This document shows, piece by piece, positions 1 through 8,868 of a DNA stretch of 64,000 nt. The position numbers and the translations under genes were made by a program. The number at the start of each line of letters is the position of its first letter. Within the stretch, counting starts at the first letter, position 1. Under the pieces are notes generated by a model, which saw only the letters and a list, made by a program, of their open reading frames with translations, was not told the origin of the DNA and searched no databases. This DNA is from Chlorobiota bacterium (GTDB taxonomy: Bacteria; Bacteroidota; Ignavibacteria; OLB7). The stretch spans positions 2,916,501-2,980,500 of the forward strand of contig JADJXR010000001.1 of assembly GCA_016710285.1 (NCBI GenBank). Direction: 5' to 3'.

Positions 1-144
1 AAGAACAAGAAGAAAGGCGCATCGGACAAGATTTCCGTGAAAATCGTCACGATGAACAAGTCCAATCGGGGCACTTACACCTTTGGCGAGCGATTCATCC
101 AGGTGAAGGACCTTGCCGAAGTTGAGAAAGCAGTGAAAGGCTAA
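1..144 (+). CDS. DUF4295-like small protein, 3' end only
   Basis: Only the last 47 codons are inside the window; the start lies to the left. The peptide is basic at its N-terminal side (KNKKKG) and contains a stretch like KIVTMNKS...GTYTFGERFI. This resembles the short DUF4295 proteins that sit in Bacteroidota ribosomal-protein clusters (the pattern K..K.VKS..TGAYTF). The next genes are L31 and S18, which fits that setting. The role of DUF4295 proteins is not established; a ribosome-linked role is inferred from context alone. The family call is from memory of the pattern and is moderately certain; that the reading frame is a real gene end is more certain, since the stop sits 29 bases before rpmE. 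Confidence 0.5.
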   Translation, partial: KNKKKGASDKISVKIVTMNKSNRGTYTFGERFIQVKDLAEVEKAVKG

Positions 145-173
145 TCACTTTTTTTGAAAGGGGCTGAACCATA

Positions 174-404
174 ATGAAAGAGAAAATTCATCCGACCTAT
201 GTTGCCGCGCAGGTAAGCTGCGTTTGCGGAGCCGTGTTTGTTACCCGTTCCACCATTGGCAACATCAAGCTAGAAATCTGCTCCGAGTGCCACCCGTTCT
301 TCACCGGGCGCCAGAAGATGATTGATACCGCCGGACGCATTGACCGCTTCAACCAGCGGTTCCAACGCTCCAAAGATATCCGCGCTTCCAAGCAGAACTC
401 GTAA
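174..404 (+). CDS. rpmE: 50S ribosomal protein L31
   Basis: A 76-residue protein with the L31 pattern: KEKIHPTY at the N-terminus, a first cysteine pair around residues 16-18 (CVCG), the second pair CSEC at about 37-40, and HPFFTGRQK directly after it. The four cysteines mark the zinc-binding (C+) form of L31, a large-subunit protein at the central protuberance and inter-subunit bridge. The C-terminal tail (RIDRFNQRF) is also typical. A purine-rich GAAAGGGG stretch lies about 12 bases before the ATG. It follows the DUF4295-like gene by 29 bases and precedes rpsR by 44, so the three are probably co-transcribed. Confidence 0.95.
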   Translation: MKEKIHPTYVAAQVSCVCGAVFVTRSTIGNIKLEICSECHPFFTGRQKMIDTAGRIDRFNQRFQRSKDIRASKQNS

Positions 405-448
405 ACCAGCGATACGAACAACTCAGAACTTCCATATTTCAGGCTACC

Positions 449-736
449 GTGAATCCACGTAATAATCGTCGCGATCAAAACAACCTTCCCGATGGTGCGC
501 TTCGCCAGCAAAAACGTGCCGAGCCGCCGCGCCGCCGCCGGAACCCGCTGAAGGGGATCGAGTACATTGACTACACGAACACCAAGCTGCTGCTTCGCTT
601 CACCAACGACCAAGGGAAAATCCTCCCGAAGCGTATCACCGGGCTTACCGCAACGCAGCAGCGCGCATTAACCCGCGCCGTGAAGTACGCACGCCACCTT
701 GCCCTGCTTCCGTTCGTCACCGACGACGCTCGCTAA
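449..736 (+). CDS. rpsR: 30S ribosomal protein S18
   Basis: A 95-residue basic protein. The C-terminal two thirds carry the S18 core: NPLKGIEYIDYTN, then L..F.NDQGKILPKRITG and the helix LTRAVKYARHLALLPF. S18 binds the platform of the small subunit together with S6. The N-terminal roughly 35 residues are an arginine-rich extension (RRRR at about 28-31), longer than in compact S18 proteins. It is the last gene before a hairpin at 801-830, so it probably ends the ribosomal transcript. No S6 gene is visible beside it. Confidence 0.93.
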   Translation: MNPRNNRRDQNNLPDGALRQQKRAEPPRRRRNPLKGIEYIDYTNTKLLLRFTNDQGKILPKRITGLTATQQRALTRAVKYARHLALLPFVTDDAR

Positions 737-800
737 GCCAAGATGTGCGCCAAAACAGCGTAGCCTGAAAAGTTTTTCGCAGGTTATTGAGCTTCATTGC

Positions 801-830
801 AAGCCGCAGGATCATCGTCTCCTGCGGCTT
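801..830 (+). terminator. Hairpin terminator after rpsR
   Basis: A perfect inverted repeat, arms AAGCCGCAGGA and TCCTGCGGCTT with an 8-base loop, 64 bases after the rpsR stop. It is followed by a T-containing but imperfect tract (GTCTCGTTTCT). Strong stem, weak U-tract; probably ends the ribosomal-protein transcript before the unrelated ATPase gene. Confidence 0.6.
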
Positions 831-922
831 GTCTCGTTTCTGGTCCTTGCTGCGGAACGGCGGCCAATTCCGTGCTATCTTCCCAGCCAATTCCTCTCCC
901 GTTTGCAATCGTCTGGCGTCCC

Positions 923-3900
923 ATGTCCATTCCTTCTGCTGCCATTCCTTCCATTGATCGCTTCGTTCGCAGCGGCGCGCTTCCGTTTGTGGGGCGCGTG
1001 GCGGAGCTTGAGCAGATTTCCCAACTATGGAGCCATGCCGAGCCGGCCACGCTGCGAGCAATGCTGGTTGTTGGCGAAGCGGGGAGCGGAAAAAGCCGCC
1101 TTGTTGAGGAAGCAATTCGGCGCATTGCCGCTGCCGATGGCGCGGTGGTTCACGCAAGGCTCCGCCCGGAAGAATCTGCCTCGATTGGGCCGGTGCTGGC
1201 CCTGGCAATGTGGGGGTCGGAATCGGCTGGGGGGCTGCTGAAGCAGGAGCCGGAAGGGACAATCCCCGCCGCCGCCGCCGCGCTGCAACGGATTGCCGGA
1301 TTGCGGCGCACCTTGCTGGTGATTGAAGATATCCATCTGCTGCAGGGGGCCACGCTTCGCGAGTTCGCAATGCTGCTTGATTCCCTTGCCGACGACTCTC
1401 TGGCCTTGCTCTGCACGTCGCGCCCTGCGGACCTTGAAGCACGCCAACCGTTGCAGCCCTTTCTTCAAAAGGAGGTTGCCCTTGCTGGATTGGAAGGCGA
1501 AGCCCTTTCCGAACTTTGGGATCAACTGTTCGGCGGCAATGCCGACCCGCAAGCCTTGCGGTCCATGGAGCGGGCAACGCTGGGCAATCCGCTGGCGTTC
1601 CGCTCGGCACTTCGCGGTGCAATCAACACCGGGGCAATGCGGATGGACGAACGCACGAACGCCTGGCGCGTTAGCCTTGCTCCGGCAGCCTTTGCCGAAG
1701 TGGTGGAGCGGACCGCCCAGCGAATCTCCGAAGGGATGATTGCCCACCTTTCCGATGAAGAGCTTCACGCCGCACAGCTGCTTGCGGTTTTGGGCGAGTC
1801 GTTCTCCTTCGAGGCCGCCACGCTGCTGCTTCCCAATGTTGGCCCAATGGTGGAGCAACTGATGGAGCAAGGGGTGATTGTTCGCCCGCACACAGCTTCC
1901 CACACGTTGAACGGTGTGGCAAGCGCGCAGCCTCCGTTCGCGTTTGTTCATACCCTGCTTCACCGTTCGTTGTGGGAGCGGGCCGCGCCGCCGTTCCGGA
2001 GCATTGTTGCGTTGCTTACCGATTCCCCGCCCCTCTTTTCGGTGCGCCCGTTCCAGCTGCTGGCCGAGCGTGCGCTGCCCCAGCCGTTACCGCAATCGCT
2101 GGCCGAGCGTGCGATTGCCGCTTTGCTGCCGGCAGCTTCCGCGCTGGACCATTCTGCCGATTGGCCCTATGCCCTAACCATCTATCATGCCTGCGAAGCC
2201 ATTTACCAAGCGGTGGATGGATGGGAAAACCGCACCGACCAACACCGTGTTCGGATTGAACTGCTGATGCGTGGCGTAAACCAGCTTCGCACCCGTAACG
2301 CGCCGGAGGCCTATGCCGGAATGATTGATGAGATCATGGAGATTTCGGCAACGCTTCTTGATGATGGCTATCCAACGGCGCGGATGTACGCCTTCCCATT
2401 CCAGCAAGAATATCTGTGGCGCTGCCAGGGTCCCGCCTATCTGAACGTTTGGGATCAGGTCCAGGAGCTTTGCCGCAGCCACCCCGAGGTCCGGTATGAT
2501 TTCCCGTATCTAGAGTTCCTGGGCCAGGCGATGCACTTCGCGATTATCGAGCCAGACCTTGAGCGGATGGGGATTATTGAGCAGGAGATTGACGAGCTGA
2601 TGGCCAGCGAACAGGCCACCGAGCCGTTCAAGAACCATGCGCTGCTTCACGTTGCGCGTTACCTGATCCTGAAGTTCGACACCCTTGAGGAACTGGCGCG
2701 GCGGCAGCGGCTGCGCCAGCAGCTTGACGCGCTGGATGATGGCGATTTGCGCAACCGCCCGTGGGTTCTGGAATTCCTGTTCACCACCGGCGCCCCCTCC
2801 GAAACAATCGCCCAGTCCGACCGCCTGGTCCGCTACTTCCGCGACGCTGCCTACTGGCAAAGTTTCTATTCCGCCATGCTGCTGAAGCTGGCTTCGCTGG
2901 CGTTGATGGGGGCTGCGGCAACGGAACTTCAATCGCTGCTTGCGGCGTTGCCGAACTGGGGGAATTTGGACCAGGAATTGCACGGACTTGTTGCCCGCCG
3001 CTGCTGGGATATCTGCCTTGCGCTGGCCTTGCGGTTTGACATTGAAGGGGCAATGGAAATGGCGGCATTCTTCCAGCTTGAGCTTGGCGATGCACCCCTT
3101 TCGCAAAGGCTTTTCTGGCAACGCTGCGCCGCTTCCGGTGGTGAGGTTCCTGATGAATTCATGGAGGAGGGGGGGGAGGAGCATCCATTGTTGAGGTTGT
3201 GGAAAGCCAGCACGCTTCCGGTGGAGCCAGCCACGATGGAGATGGAAGTGGAGATGAAAATGGAGATGGCGCGGGAGCTTCTGCATCGGCCAATCCTTCG
3301 CATCTACGACCTTGCCGACCGCTACACCTTCCTGGCCATTGCGCAGCAAGCCGAGCAGGAAGGGAATCCGTGGGCCGCCACCAAGGCTGCCGAAGCCTTG
3401 CGGCAAATGGGAATACGGAGCTTGGTCGAGTGGTTTGTGGAGCATGGAATCCACACGCCGATTGAGCCGTTGTTGGACCGCTACGGCAGCCACCTTCCCA
3501 AAGAAGAAGCCACCCGATGGTTGCGCGCCGGGCGGGCAATGGCAAAAAATGCCGAAGGCAATCAACCCACGGCCACCCCTCCCGAGCCGGCCTTGCGGGT
3601 TGGAATGTTTGGCAAGATTACAACCCAACCACGCGGAGCCGCCGAGCCAAGCCGGCTGCGTGGTGCCAGGAACCAAGCCCTGCTGGGGCTGCTGGTTGCC
3701 GATGCGATGCTGCGCGAGCCGTTGGAGAGGATTGATTTTTGCCGGCTTGCAACCAACGATTCCGAGGACCCCGACCGCGCACGCCGCTCGATGAACGTTG
3801 CGGTGCTTCGCCTGCGCGAGGCGATTGGGACGGAGATGATCCTGACCGACGGCGACACCCCACGCCTGAACCGTGAACTTTGCCACGTTGACATTCTGGA

Positions 3901-4267
3901 TGCCTACGCCGCGCTTCGCCAAGCCCGGCAGGCGCTTCGCGAAGGGGGCGTTGCCGATGCCTTGCGGAGCATCCAACAGATGCTGGCGCTGTGGCGCGGC
4001 CAGGTCCCTTTCCCGGGGTTGTATGATGAGTTCTACGAAAGCCTTCGCGAAGAATTTGAGAGCCGTGCCCGCAGCACCGCCGTGGCCGTTGCCAAACGAT
4101 TGCTGAACGAAGATGACCCAGCCGGAGCCGAGCAGCTGTTGCAGCAAACCTTTTCTATTTTGCCGGAAGATGAAGAGGTTGGGAACCTTCTTCAATCCGC
4201 ACTGCTTCGCCAGGGGAAGCTGGCCGACACCCAATGGGTGGCCATGAAGGCGGAGGAGAACGAGTAG
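923..4267 (+). CDS. Large ATPase with C-terminal SARP/BTAD-like regulator domain
   Basis: Predicted 1114 residues from the ATG at 923. Upstream in-frame ATGs would lie in or near the rpsR terminator, so they are less likely. The N-terminal third is an AAA/STAND-type ATPase: VGRVAEL at about 23-29, Walker A GEAGSGKS at 51-58, Walker B LLVIEDIH at 131-138. The middle is helical and probably a TPR-like sensor. From about residue 890 there is a winged-helix region (LRVGMFG, then RRSMNVAVLRLREAIG) followed by a helical BTAD segment (HVDILDAY through WRGQVPFPGLYDEFYESLREE). This combination marks ATP-dependent transcription regulators related to MalT, LuxR and AfsR proteins, cytoplasmic and DNA-binding. 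In AfsR-type proteins the DNA-binding part is N-terminal; here it is C-terminal. Targets and inducer are unknown. It stands alone between a terminator and the metallopeptidase. Confidence 0.75.
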   Translation: MSIPSAAIPSIDRFVRSGALPFVGRVAELEQISQLWSHAEPATLRAMLVVGEAGSGKSRLVEEAIRRIAAADGAVVHARLRPEESASIGPVLALAMWGSESAGGLLKQEPEGTIPAAAAALQRIAGLRRTLLVIEDIHLLQGATLREFAMLLDSLADDSLALLCTSRPADLEARQPLQPFLQKEVALAGLEGEALSELWDQLFGGNADPQALRSMERATLGNPLAFRSALRGAINTGAMRMDERTNAWRVSLAPAAFAEVVERTAQRISEGMIAHLSDEELHAAQLLAVLGESFSFEAATLLLPNVGPMVEQLMEQGVIVRPHTASHTLNGVASAQPPFAFVHTLLHRSLWERAAPPFRSIVALLTDSPPLFSVRPFQLLAERALPQPLPQSLAERAIAALLPAASALDHSADWPYALTIYHACEAIYQAVDGWENRTDQHRVRIELLMRGVNQLRTRNAPEAYAGMIDEIMEISATLLDDGYPTARMYAFPFQQEYLWRCQGPAYLNVWDQVQELCRSHPEVRYDFPYLEFLGQAMHFAIIEPDLERMGIIEQEIDELMASEQATEPFKNHALLHVARYLILKFDTLEELARRQRLRQQLDALDDGDLRNRPWVLEFLFTTGAPSETIAQSDRLVRYFRDAAYWQSFYSAMLLKLASLALMGAAATELQSLLAALPNWGNLDQELHGLVARRCWDICLALALRFDIEGAMEMAAFFQLELGDAPLSQRLFWQRCAASGGEVPDEFMEEGGEEHPLLRLWKASTLPVEPATMEMEVEMKMEMARELLHRPILRIYDLADRYTFLAIAQQAEQEGNPWAATKAAEALRQMGIRSLVEWFVEHGIHTPIEPLLDRYGSHLPKEEATRWLRAGRAMAKNAEGNQPTATPPEPALRVGMFGKITTQPRGAAEPSRLRGARNQALLGLLVADAMLREPLERIDFCRLATNDSEDPDRARRSMNVAVLRLREAIGTEMILTDGDTPRLNRELCHVDILDAYAALRQARQALREGGVADALRSIQQMLALWRGQVPFPGLYDEFYESLREEFESRARSTAVAVAKRLLNEDDPAGAEQLLQQTFSILPEDEEVGNLLQSALLRQGKLADTQWVAMKAEENE

Positions 4268-4346
4268 CCGATTGGGCATTTTGAACCGCACCCGATCACT
4301 GGCCGGGTGTGGCAACGGAATCAATCAAACCTTGGAGCAAAAAAAT

Positions 4347-5204
4347 ATGCGTTGGAGAGACTTACGCCAAAGCAGCAATATCGAAGATCAACGGGGGCAG
4401 GGGGGACCGCGGCGCGGACTGGCTGTTGGTGGTGGGATGGGGGCAATCGTGATTGCCTTGCTTGCCTACTTCTTGGGGGTTGACCCCGGGGCAATGACCG
4501 ACCAAGCCCCGATGCTTCCTTCCCCTTCCAGCAGCGAAGCAACGCGCCCAATCAATCCGGATGATGACTCGGCCAAAGCCTTTGTTTCGGCAGTGCTGGG
4601 GAACACCGAAGACGTGTGGTCGGGGATTATGCAGCGCCAGGGCGAAGCCTATCGCCAGCCGCGGTTGGTGCTTTTTTCGGACCAGGTGCAATCGGCCTGT
4701 GGGGTGGCTGGCGCATCGGTGGGACCGTTCTACTGCCCCATGGACCAGAAGGTCTATATTGATCTCTCCTTCTTCCGCGAGCTGCGCAGTCGGTTCCGCT
4801 CGCCGGGGGATTTTGCCCAAGCGTACGTTATCGCCCACGAGGTTGGGCATCACGTCCAGAATCTGTTAGGGATTTCTGAACGGGTCCACCGCCAGCAGCA
4901 ACGGGTTGGGAAGACCGCCGCCAACGAGCTTTCGGTGCGGCTTGAGCTGCAGGCCGATTATTTGGCCGGCGTGTGGGCCCACCATGCGCAGAAGCAAGGG
5001 CTGTTGGAAATTGGCGACATCGAAGAAGCCCTCCGCGCCGCCACCGCCATTGGCGACGACCGCTTGCAGATGGAGGCGCAAGGCTACACCGTCCCCGATG
5101 CCTTCACCCACGGAACGTCCGAGCAGCGCGCCCGCTGGTTCCGCAAGGGGTTGGAAAGCGGGACGTTGGAAGGGGGCGACACCTTCTCCGCACGGGATTT
5201 ATAA
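4347..5204 (+). CDS. Neutral zinc metallopeptidase, YpfJ family
   Basis: Predicted 285 residues from the ATG at 4347, which gives the family N-terminus MRWRDLR. A basic, disordered stretch is followed by one membrane segment at about 28-44 (GGMGAIVIALLAYFLG). The catalytic part carries the zinc motif HEVGHH at about 164-169, with FYCPMDQKVYIDL before it and a later E..LQADYLAGVW segment that would supply the third ligand. The family (PF04228) is a set of bitopic membrane proteins with a periplasmic or extracellular peptidase domain and no well-defined substrate. The gene lies 79 bases after the ATPase and 28 bases before the ECF sigma gene. A role linked to the sigma factor is possible but unproven. 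Confidence 0.9.
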   Translation: MRWRDLRQSSNIEDQRGQGGPRRGLAVGGGMGAIVIALLAYFLGVDPGAMTDQAPMLPSPSSSEATRPINPDDDSAKAFVSAVLGNTEDVWSGIMQRQGEAYRQPRLVLFSDQVQSACGVAGASVGPFYCPMDQKVYIDLSFFRELRSRFRSPGDFAQAYVIAHEVGHHVQNLLGISERVHRQQQRVGKTAANELSVRLELQADYLAGVWAHHAQKQGLLEIGDIEEALRAATAIGDDRLQMEAQGYTVPDAFTHGTSEQRARWFRKGLESGTLEGGDTFSARDL

Positions 5205-5232
5205 AAAGCCGCAGCCGCGCAGAAACTGGGGG

Positions 5233-5979
5233 ATGTTACAGCCCTCCGTTGGCTGCGTCAGGCAAGGGAGCGCGCAACCGAAAACCGTTCCCGAATACTC
5301 CGCACACATCGCGTTGAACTCCCAACACCAAATACGAACCTCCATCGCCGCCGATCTGAGCGATGAAACGCTGTTCGAGCAGTTCCTGCTTGGCAGCGAG
5401 CAAGCGTATGTTGCGCTGTACGAACGCTACGATAAAGGCATCCTCACCTATTTACGCACCGTCCTGAAGGATGCCCCCGACGCTGCCGAGGACCTGTTCC
5501 AGGAGACGTTCGTGAAGCTGTTCCGCGAGCGGGGACGGCGGCAGGAGATTCTGAACCGTGGCGAGGAATACCGCCCGGTGCAGAACTTCCGGGGATGGCT
5601 CTTCCGGGTTGCCCACAACTTGGCGATCAGCTTCCACCGCTCCAACCGCCCCACGGTTTCCCTCACCCCCGACGACGATGAAGAAGCAAGCCGCTGGGAC
5701 GAACGCCTGATGGTCCCCATCGAGGAATCGTTCTCGCAGTTGTACGGCGAAGATGACCTGTTCGCCAACGAGACGATCTACAAGCAACTGCGGGTGGCGA
5801 TTGAGCTTCTGCCGCAATCGCTGCGGGATGTGTTCGTGCTGCGGGAGGTAAACGGGATGGAGTATGAGGAGGTGGCCGCCACGGTTGGCTGCACCCAAGA
5901 AGCCGCACGGATGCGGATTAGCCGCGCCCGCCGCGCGCTTCGCAAAGCATTGGAAAAATTTTTGGTGAGAGATGAGTAA
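5233..5979 (+). CDS. ECF-type RNA polymerase sigma-70 factor
   Basis: Predicted 248 residues from the ATG at 5233; a TTG at 5314 would give a shorter protein beginning just before the conserved part. Region 2 runs from DETLFEQFLLGSEQAYVALYERY through EDLFQETFVKLF and NFRGWLFRVAHNLA. Region 4 is LPQSLRDVFVLREVNGMEYEEVAATVG with the recognition helix QEAARMRISRARRALRK. These are the hallmarks of group 4 (extracytoplasmic function) sigma factors, which direct RNA polymerase to a dedicated promoter set. The membrane protein encoded 78 bases downstream is a probable anti-sigma factor. There is an unusually long linker between regions 2 and 4 (about 70 residues). Confidence 0.9.
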   Translation: MLQPSVGCVRQGSAQPKTVPEYSAHIALNSQHQIRTSIAADLSDETLFEQFLLGSEQAYVALYERYDKGILTYLRTVLKDAPDAAEDLFQETFVKLFRERGRRQEILNRGEEYRPVQNFRGWLFRVAHNLAISFHRSNRPTVSLTPDDDEEASRWDERLMVPIEESFSQLYGEDDLFANETIYKQLRVAIELLPQSLRDVFVLREVNGMEYEEVAATVGCTQEAARMRISRARRALRKALEKFLVRDE

Positions 5980-6057
5980 CCCAGGGCGATTGCAACACAG
6001 CAGAGTTCTTATTCCATTGGCATTTAACGCTTCAATCAGCGTTCCCAAAACAGCACG

Positions 6058-7800
6058 ATGAACATCGAAGATCTAATATCACACTACCTTGATGGCACGC
6101 TGAGCAGTGAGGCCGAGGCCGAACTGCATCATCGCTTGTCGGTGTCGCCCGAGGCACGGAAGATCTTCAAGGCGCAGATTGCCTTGCAGGGGGTTGCCCG
6201 CGATGCGCGAGTGCTTCACACGCCAACGCTGCAGATGCGCAACGCCCTGTTCGATCGCCTGCAGCGGGAAGAGGGGATGGGGTCCCTTGCCGATTCGCAG
6301 GCCGCAACGTTGCCAACGCCAATGGCTGCAATGATGCTGGCAGAAACTGATCCTCCCAATGCCTACCCAGTTGCAGCCAAGAACGCCGCAATCAACTCAG
6401 AGCTGGTTCAGAAGGAAGTCATTGCCGCCTCAAAAGCGGAGCGCCGCCGCCGGCGGTTGGTTGCGTTGCTGCTTCCGTTGCTGGTGCTGGTGGTTGCCTC
6501 CGGCATCGTCTGGCAATGGGATCGGGTGGGGGGTGGCAACGGCAGTGCGCCGCCAAGCCTTGCATCCGATAACTCCGAAGTCTCGGTCGGCATTGCCCAG
6601 CCACAATCGGCTCCGAAGCCAACCAGCGAAACCCTTGCTGCGAAGCAACCGGAATCTTCAGCAACGGAGCTTTCGGTGACGGAAAAAATTGGGGAGGAAC
6701 TGCTGGCGATACACCAACCAGATCGGCTATCGGAACGGGCCTCGGCTCGCGAATATTCCGCAACCAGCAGCGGGCGCGGAACCGCAGCACCCACCGTTGC
6801 CGCAGCGTCGCCCGCCAGTATCGTCGTGGCCCCTGACGACAGCGCACCATTGGATGCGAGCGCACCATCGGGCGTGCCGGAAGGAGCCGATGATGGAGCG
6901 GAGGCCAGTGGTGCCGCGATCGGTGAGGAGGAATGGGGTGGCGATGCACTGGCAATATTCGATGAGGAGAGTGCCACCAGCACGCGGCGGTTCGATGCAG
7001 CCGAGGGGACAGTCGTCTTGAATGGAGTTGGCTCGCCACAGCTGCAACCACCCCCTGCCGACTCTGCCGCGTCTCCAATCCATGCTCTGCTGGCTCGCGA
7101 TGAAGAAAGTAGTGTTGAGTATCTGGAGAATCCATTGCATCGGGGAACGGTGTACAGCAACACCCTTCGCTCCAGCGATGGCATCAGCTTAATGGGCCCC
7201 ACAGAAGCGGCTGCCGAAAGCAGCTCCCAGGTAGATTCTGCGGCGGATTACGGTGGGGGATTGGCGTTCAGCGCGCCGCCGCCCGCGCCAATCGTTCCCG
7301 ACCTTCAGGGCCGCAACCCGCGTGGCAGGAACGTCATTCCTCCTTCGAAGGATTTGCCGCCAGAAGTGCGGTTGCCGAAATCGGAAGGTCAGCTGGAATC
7401 GTACAAGACCGCAGCAGCGGAACCGGCAACGGTGGAAGCCGCCGCCGAGCAACGCTCCGCCAAACAAGGGAAGGAGAGTGGACTTGGCGCGGCGATTACC
7501 TCGGCTGATATTCTGGACCTTCAGAACAACCGCCTGACCTTCACGGAGTTGGCCACCGAGCGGCTGCTTGCCAGCAAAGCGGTGTCGCACAATGCGCGGC
7601 TGCAGCTGAATCTGGACACCGCCACGGCAATCAGCGGAACGTTGGTGGAGCAAGGGGAAGAAAAGCGGCGAACACGGGGGGAGACGCTGCTTCCGTATGA
7701 AGTGGTTGGTGGGAAGGTGGTGATTGATATCACCGCTCTTCCAGCTGCCCAACGCCAGCGGTTGCAGGAATACCTTCGCAAGCTGGGGAAAGCTGAGTAA
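6058..7800 (+). CDS. Probable membrane anti-sigma factor with long periplasmic region
   Basis: 580 residues. The N-terminus (about 1-40, IEDLISHYLDGTLSSEAEAELHHRL) resembles the cytoplasmic end of anti-sigma factors of FecR or zinc-finger-like type, but I see no HxxxCxxC zinc motif. A basic run RRRRR is followed by a single membrane segment at about 139-156 (LVALLLPLLVLVVASGIVWQW). The rest, roughly 400 residues, would be periplasmic. It is rich in Ala, Ser, Pro and Glu, looks largely disordered, and has no domain I recognise. It directly follows the ECF sigma gene, the usual arrangement for a regulated sigma/anti-sigma pair. The hairpin at 7842-7874 ends the transcript. Confidence 0.65.
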   Translation: MNIEDLISHYLDGTLSSEAEAELHHRLSVSPEARKIFKAQIALQGVARDARVLHTPTLQMRNALFDRLQREEGMGSLADSQAATLPTPMAAMMLAETDPPNAYPVAAKNAAINSELVQKEVIAASKAERRRRRLVALLLPLLVLVVASGIVWQWDRVGGGNGSAPPSLASDNSEVSVGIAQPQSAPKPTSETLAAKQPESSATELSVTEKIGEELLAIHQPDRLSERASAREYSATSSGRGTAAPTVAAASPASIVVAPDDSAPLDASAPSGVPEGADDGAEASGAAIGEEEWGGDALAIFDEESATSTRRFDAAEGTVVLNGVGSPQLQPPPADSAASPIHALLARDEESSVEYLENPLHRGTVYSNTLRSSDGISLMGPTEAAAESSSQVDSAADYGGGLAFSAPPPAPIVPDLQGRNPRGRNVIPPSKDLPPEVRLPKSEGQLESYKTAAAEPATVEAAAEQRSAKQGKESGLGAAITSADILDLQNNRLTFTELATERLLASKAVSHNARLQLNLDTATAISGTLVEQGEEKRRTRGETLLPYEVVGGKVVIDITALPAAQRQRLQEYLRKLGKAE

Positions 7801-7841
7801 GCGAACGTTCGACACAGAGTGAGTGAGAGAGGGGAGATTAT

Positions 7842-7874
7842 GCCGCCCGAAGCCAGAACATGGTTTCGGGCGGC
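7842..7874 (+). terminator. Hairpin terminator after the anti-sigma gene
   Basis: A 13-bp stem (GCCGCCCGAAGCC against GGTTTCGGGCGGC, one G-U pair) with a 7-base loop, 41 bases after the stop codon. The following sequence is GGTCGTTTG, so the U-tract is poor. Probably the end of the sigma/anti-sigma transcript. Confidence 0.6.
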
Positions 7875-7990
7875 GGTCGTTTGCGGCGGCTCCTTATCGG
7901 AATGTTGCAGCATGACATCCGTCAGGGTTGCGTGGCTGGGGAATTGCCGTAATTCGCAGGTTGGAAACCCAAAAAAAACGGGGAAAACGC

Positions 7991-8020
7991 TTGGATAGGA
8001 ATGCTCAATTCGTAAATTCG
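7991..8020 (+). promoter_or_regulatory. Possible Bacteroidota-type promoter for sdhCAB
   Basis: TTG at 7991 and TAAATTCG at 8013-8020 are 19 bases apart. They match the Bacteroidota sigma consensus (TTG box, about 19-23 bases, TAnnTTTG) with one mismatch. The site is 135 bases before the sdhC start in a 354-base gene-free stretch (7801-8154) that otherwise holds only the terminator above. Prediction by eye only. Confidence 0.3.
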
Positions 8021-8154
8021 CCGCGCCTTTCTCCAACGGTCGCGTGGATTCTTAACCGGCTGATTGCCGGTTGCGATCCCTCTGCTGGTTACTCCAAACG
8101 TTTCAAACACAGGTCCCCGCTGGGGCTATCAACTTCTGGATTACTCACACTGCC

Positions 8155-8868
8155 ATGAAGGAACCAAACAAGCTGTTATCAGCGCTGACCTCGCAGGTGG
8201 GGCGCAAGCTGCTGACGGGCATCACCGGCGTTCTGCTGGTGCTGTTCCTGATCTCGCACCTCTCCGCTAATCTTGCCTTGCTCAACTCGGATCCAACTCC
8301 GTTCAACCAGTACACCCAAAACCTTCACAACTTTGGGATGCTGCTGATTATCGTGGAGATCGGCTTGGGGCTTGTCATCCTGCTGCACGCCTATGTTGGC
8401 ATTGCCATTATGCTGCGTAAGCGTGCGGCGCGCAAGCAAGGCTACGATGTTGTGGCCAGCAAAGGGGGACCAAGTCGCCAGTCGCTTTCCTCGCGGACGA
8501 TGGCCGTTACCGGCAGCATCCTGCTGATCTTCCTGGTGATCCACATCGTTCAAATGCGCTTTGGTCCAAACATCAGCCAGGGATATACGGCTGTCATCAA
8601 TGGCCAAGAAGCCCGCGACCTGCACCGCTTGGTGGTGGAGGTCTTCTCGAACATCTGGTGGGTTGCTTTTTATGTTGGGGTGATGATCATGCTGGGCTTC
8701 CATTTGCGGCATGGTATCTGGAGCGCGCTGCAATCGCTTGCGGCAATGAAACCCCGCTACTCAACAGCCATTTATTCCGTTGCCTTTGTGCTTGCGGTGC
8801 TGCTTGCTGTTGGGTTCCTGTTCCTTCCTATCTGGATGTACATTAATCACCGAGGAGCCACCGTATGA
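8155..8868 (+). CDS. sdhC: Succinate dehydrogenase cytochrome b subunit (b558 type)
   Basis: Predicted 237 residues from the ATG at 8155 (MKEPNKLLSALTSQVGRKLL); an earlier in-frame ATG at 8071 would add a non-conserved leader. About five membrane helices are visible: GITGVLLVLFLISHLSANLAL, the segment around LLIIVEIGLGLVILLHAYVGI, ILLIFLVIHIVQM, WWVAFYVGVMIMLGFHLRHGIW and SVAFVLAVLLAVGFLFLPIW. Histidines in helices 1, 2, 3 and 4 are positioned to bind two haems. This is the single-subunit dihaem anchor (type B) of succinate:menaquinone oxidoreductase or fumarate reductase. It begins the sdhCAB operon, with its stop overlapping the sdhA start (ATGA). Confidence 0.9.
   Translation: MKEPNKLLSALTSQVGRKLLTGITGVLLVLFLISHLSANLALLNSDPTPFNQYTQNLHNFGMLLIIVEIGLGLVILLHAYVGIAIMLRKRAARKQGYDVVASKGGPSRQSLSSRTMAVTGSILLIFLVIHIVQMRFGPNISQGYTAVINGQEARDLHRLVVEVFSNIWWVAFYVGVMIMLGFHLRHGIWSALQSLAAMKPRYSTAIYSVAFVLAVLLAVGFLFLPIWMYINHRGATV

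Noticed and set aside
2510..4324. 604-aa minus-strand frame opposite the ATPase gene
   Set aside because: Antisense to a well-supported gene with Walker and BTAD motifs; no family features of its own. A by-product of high GC.
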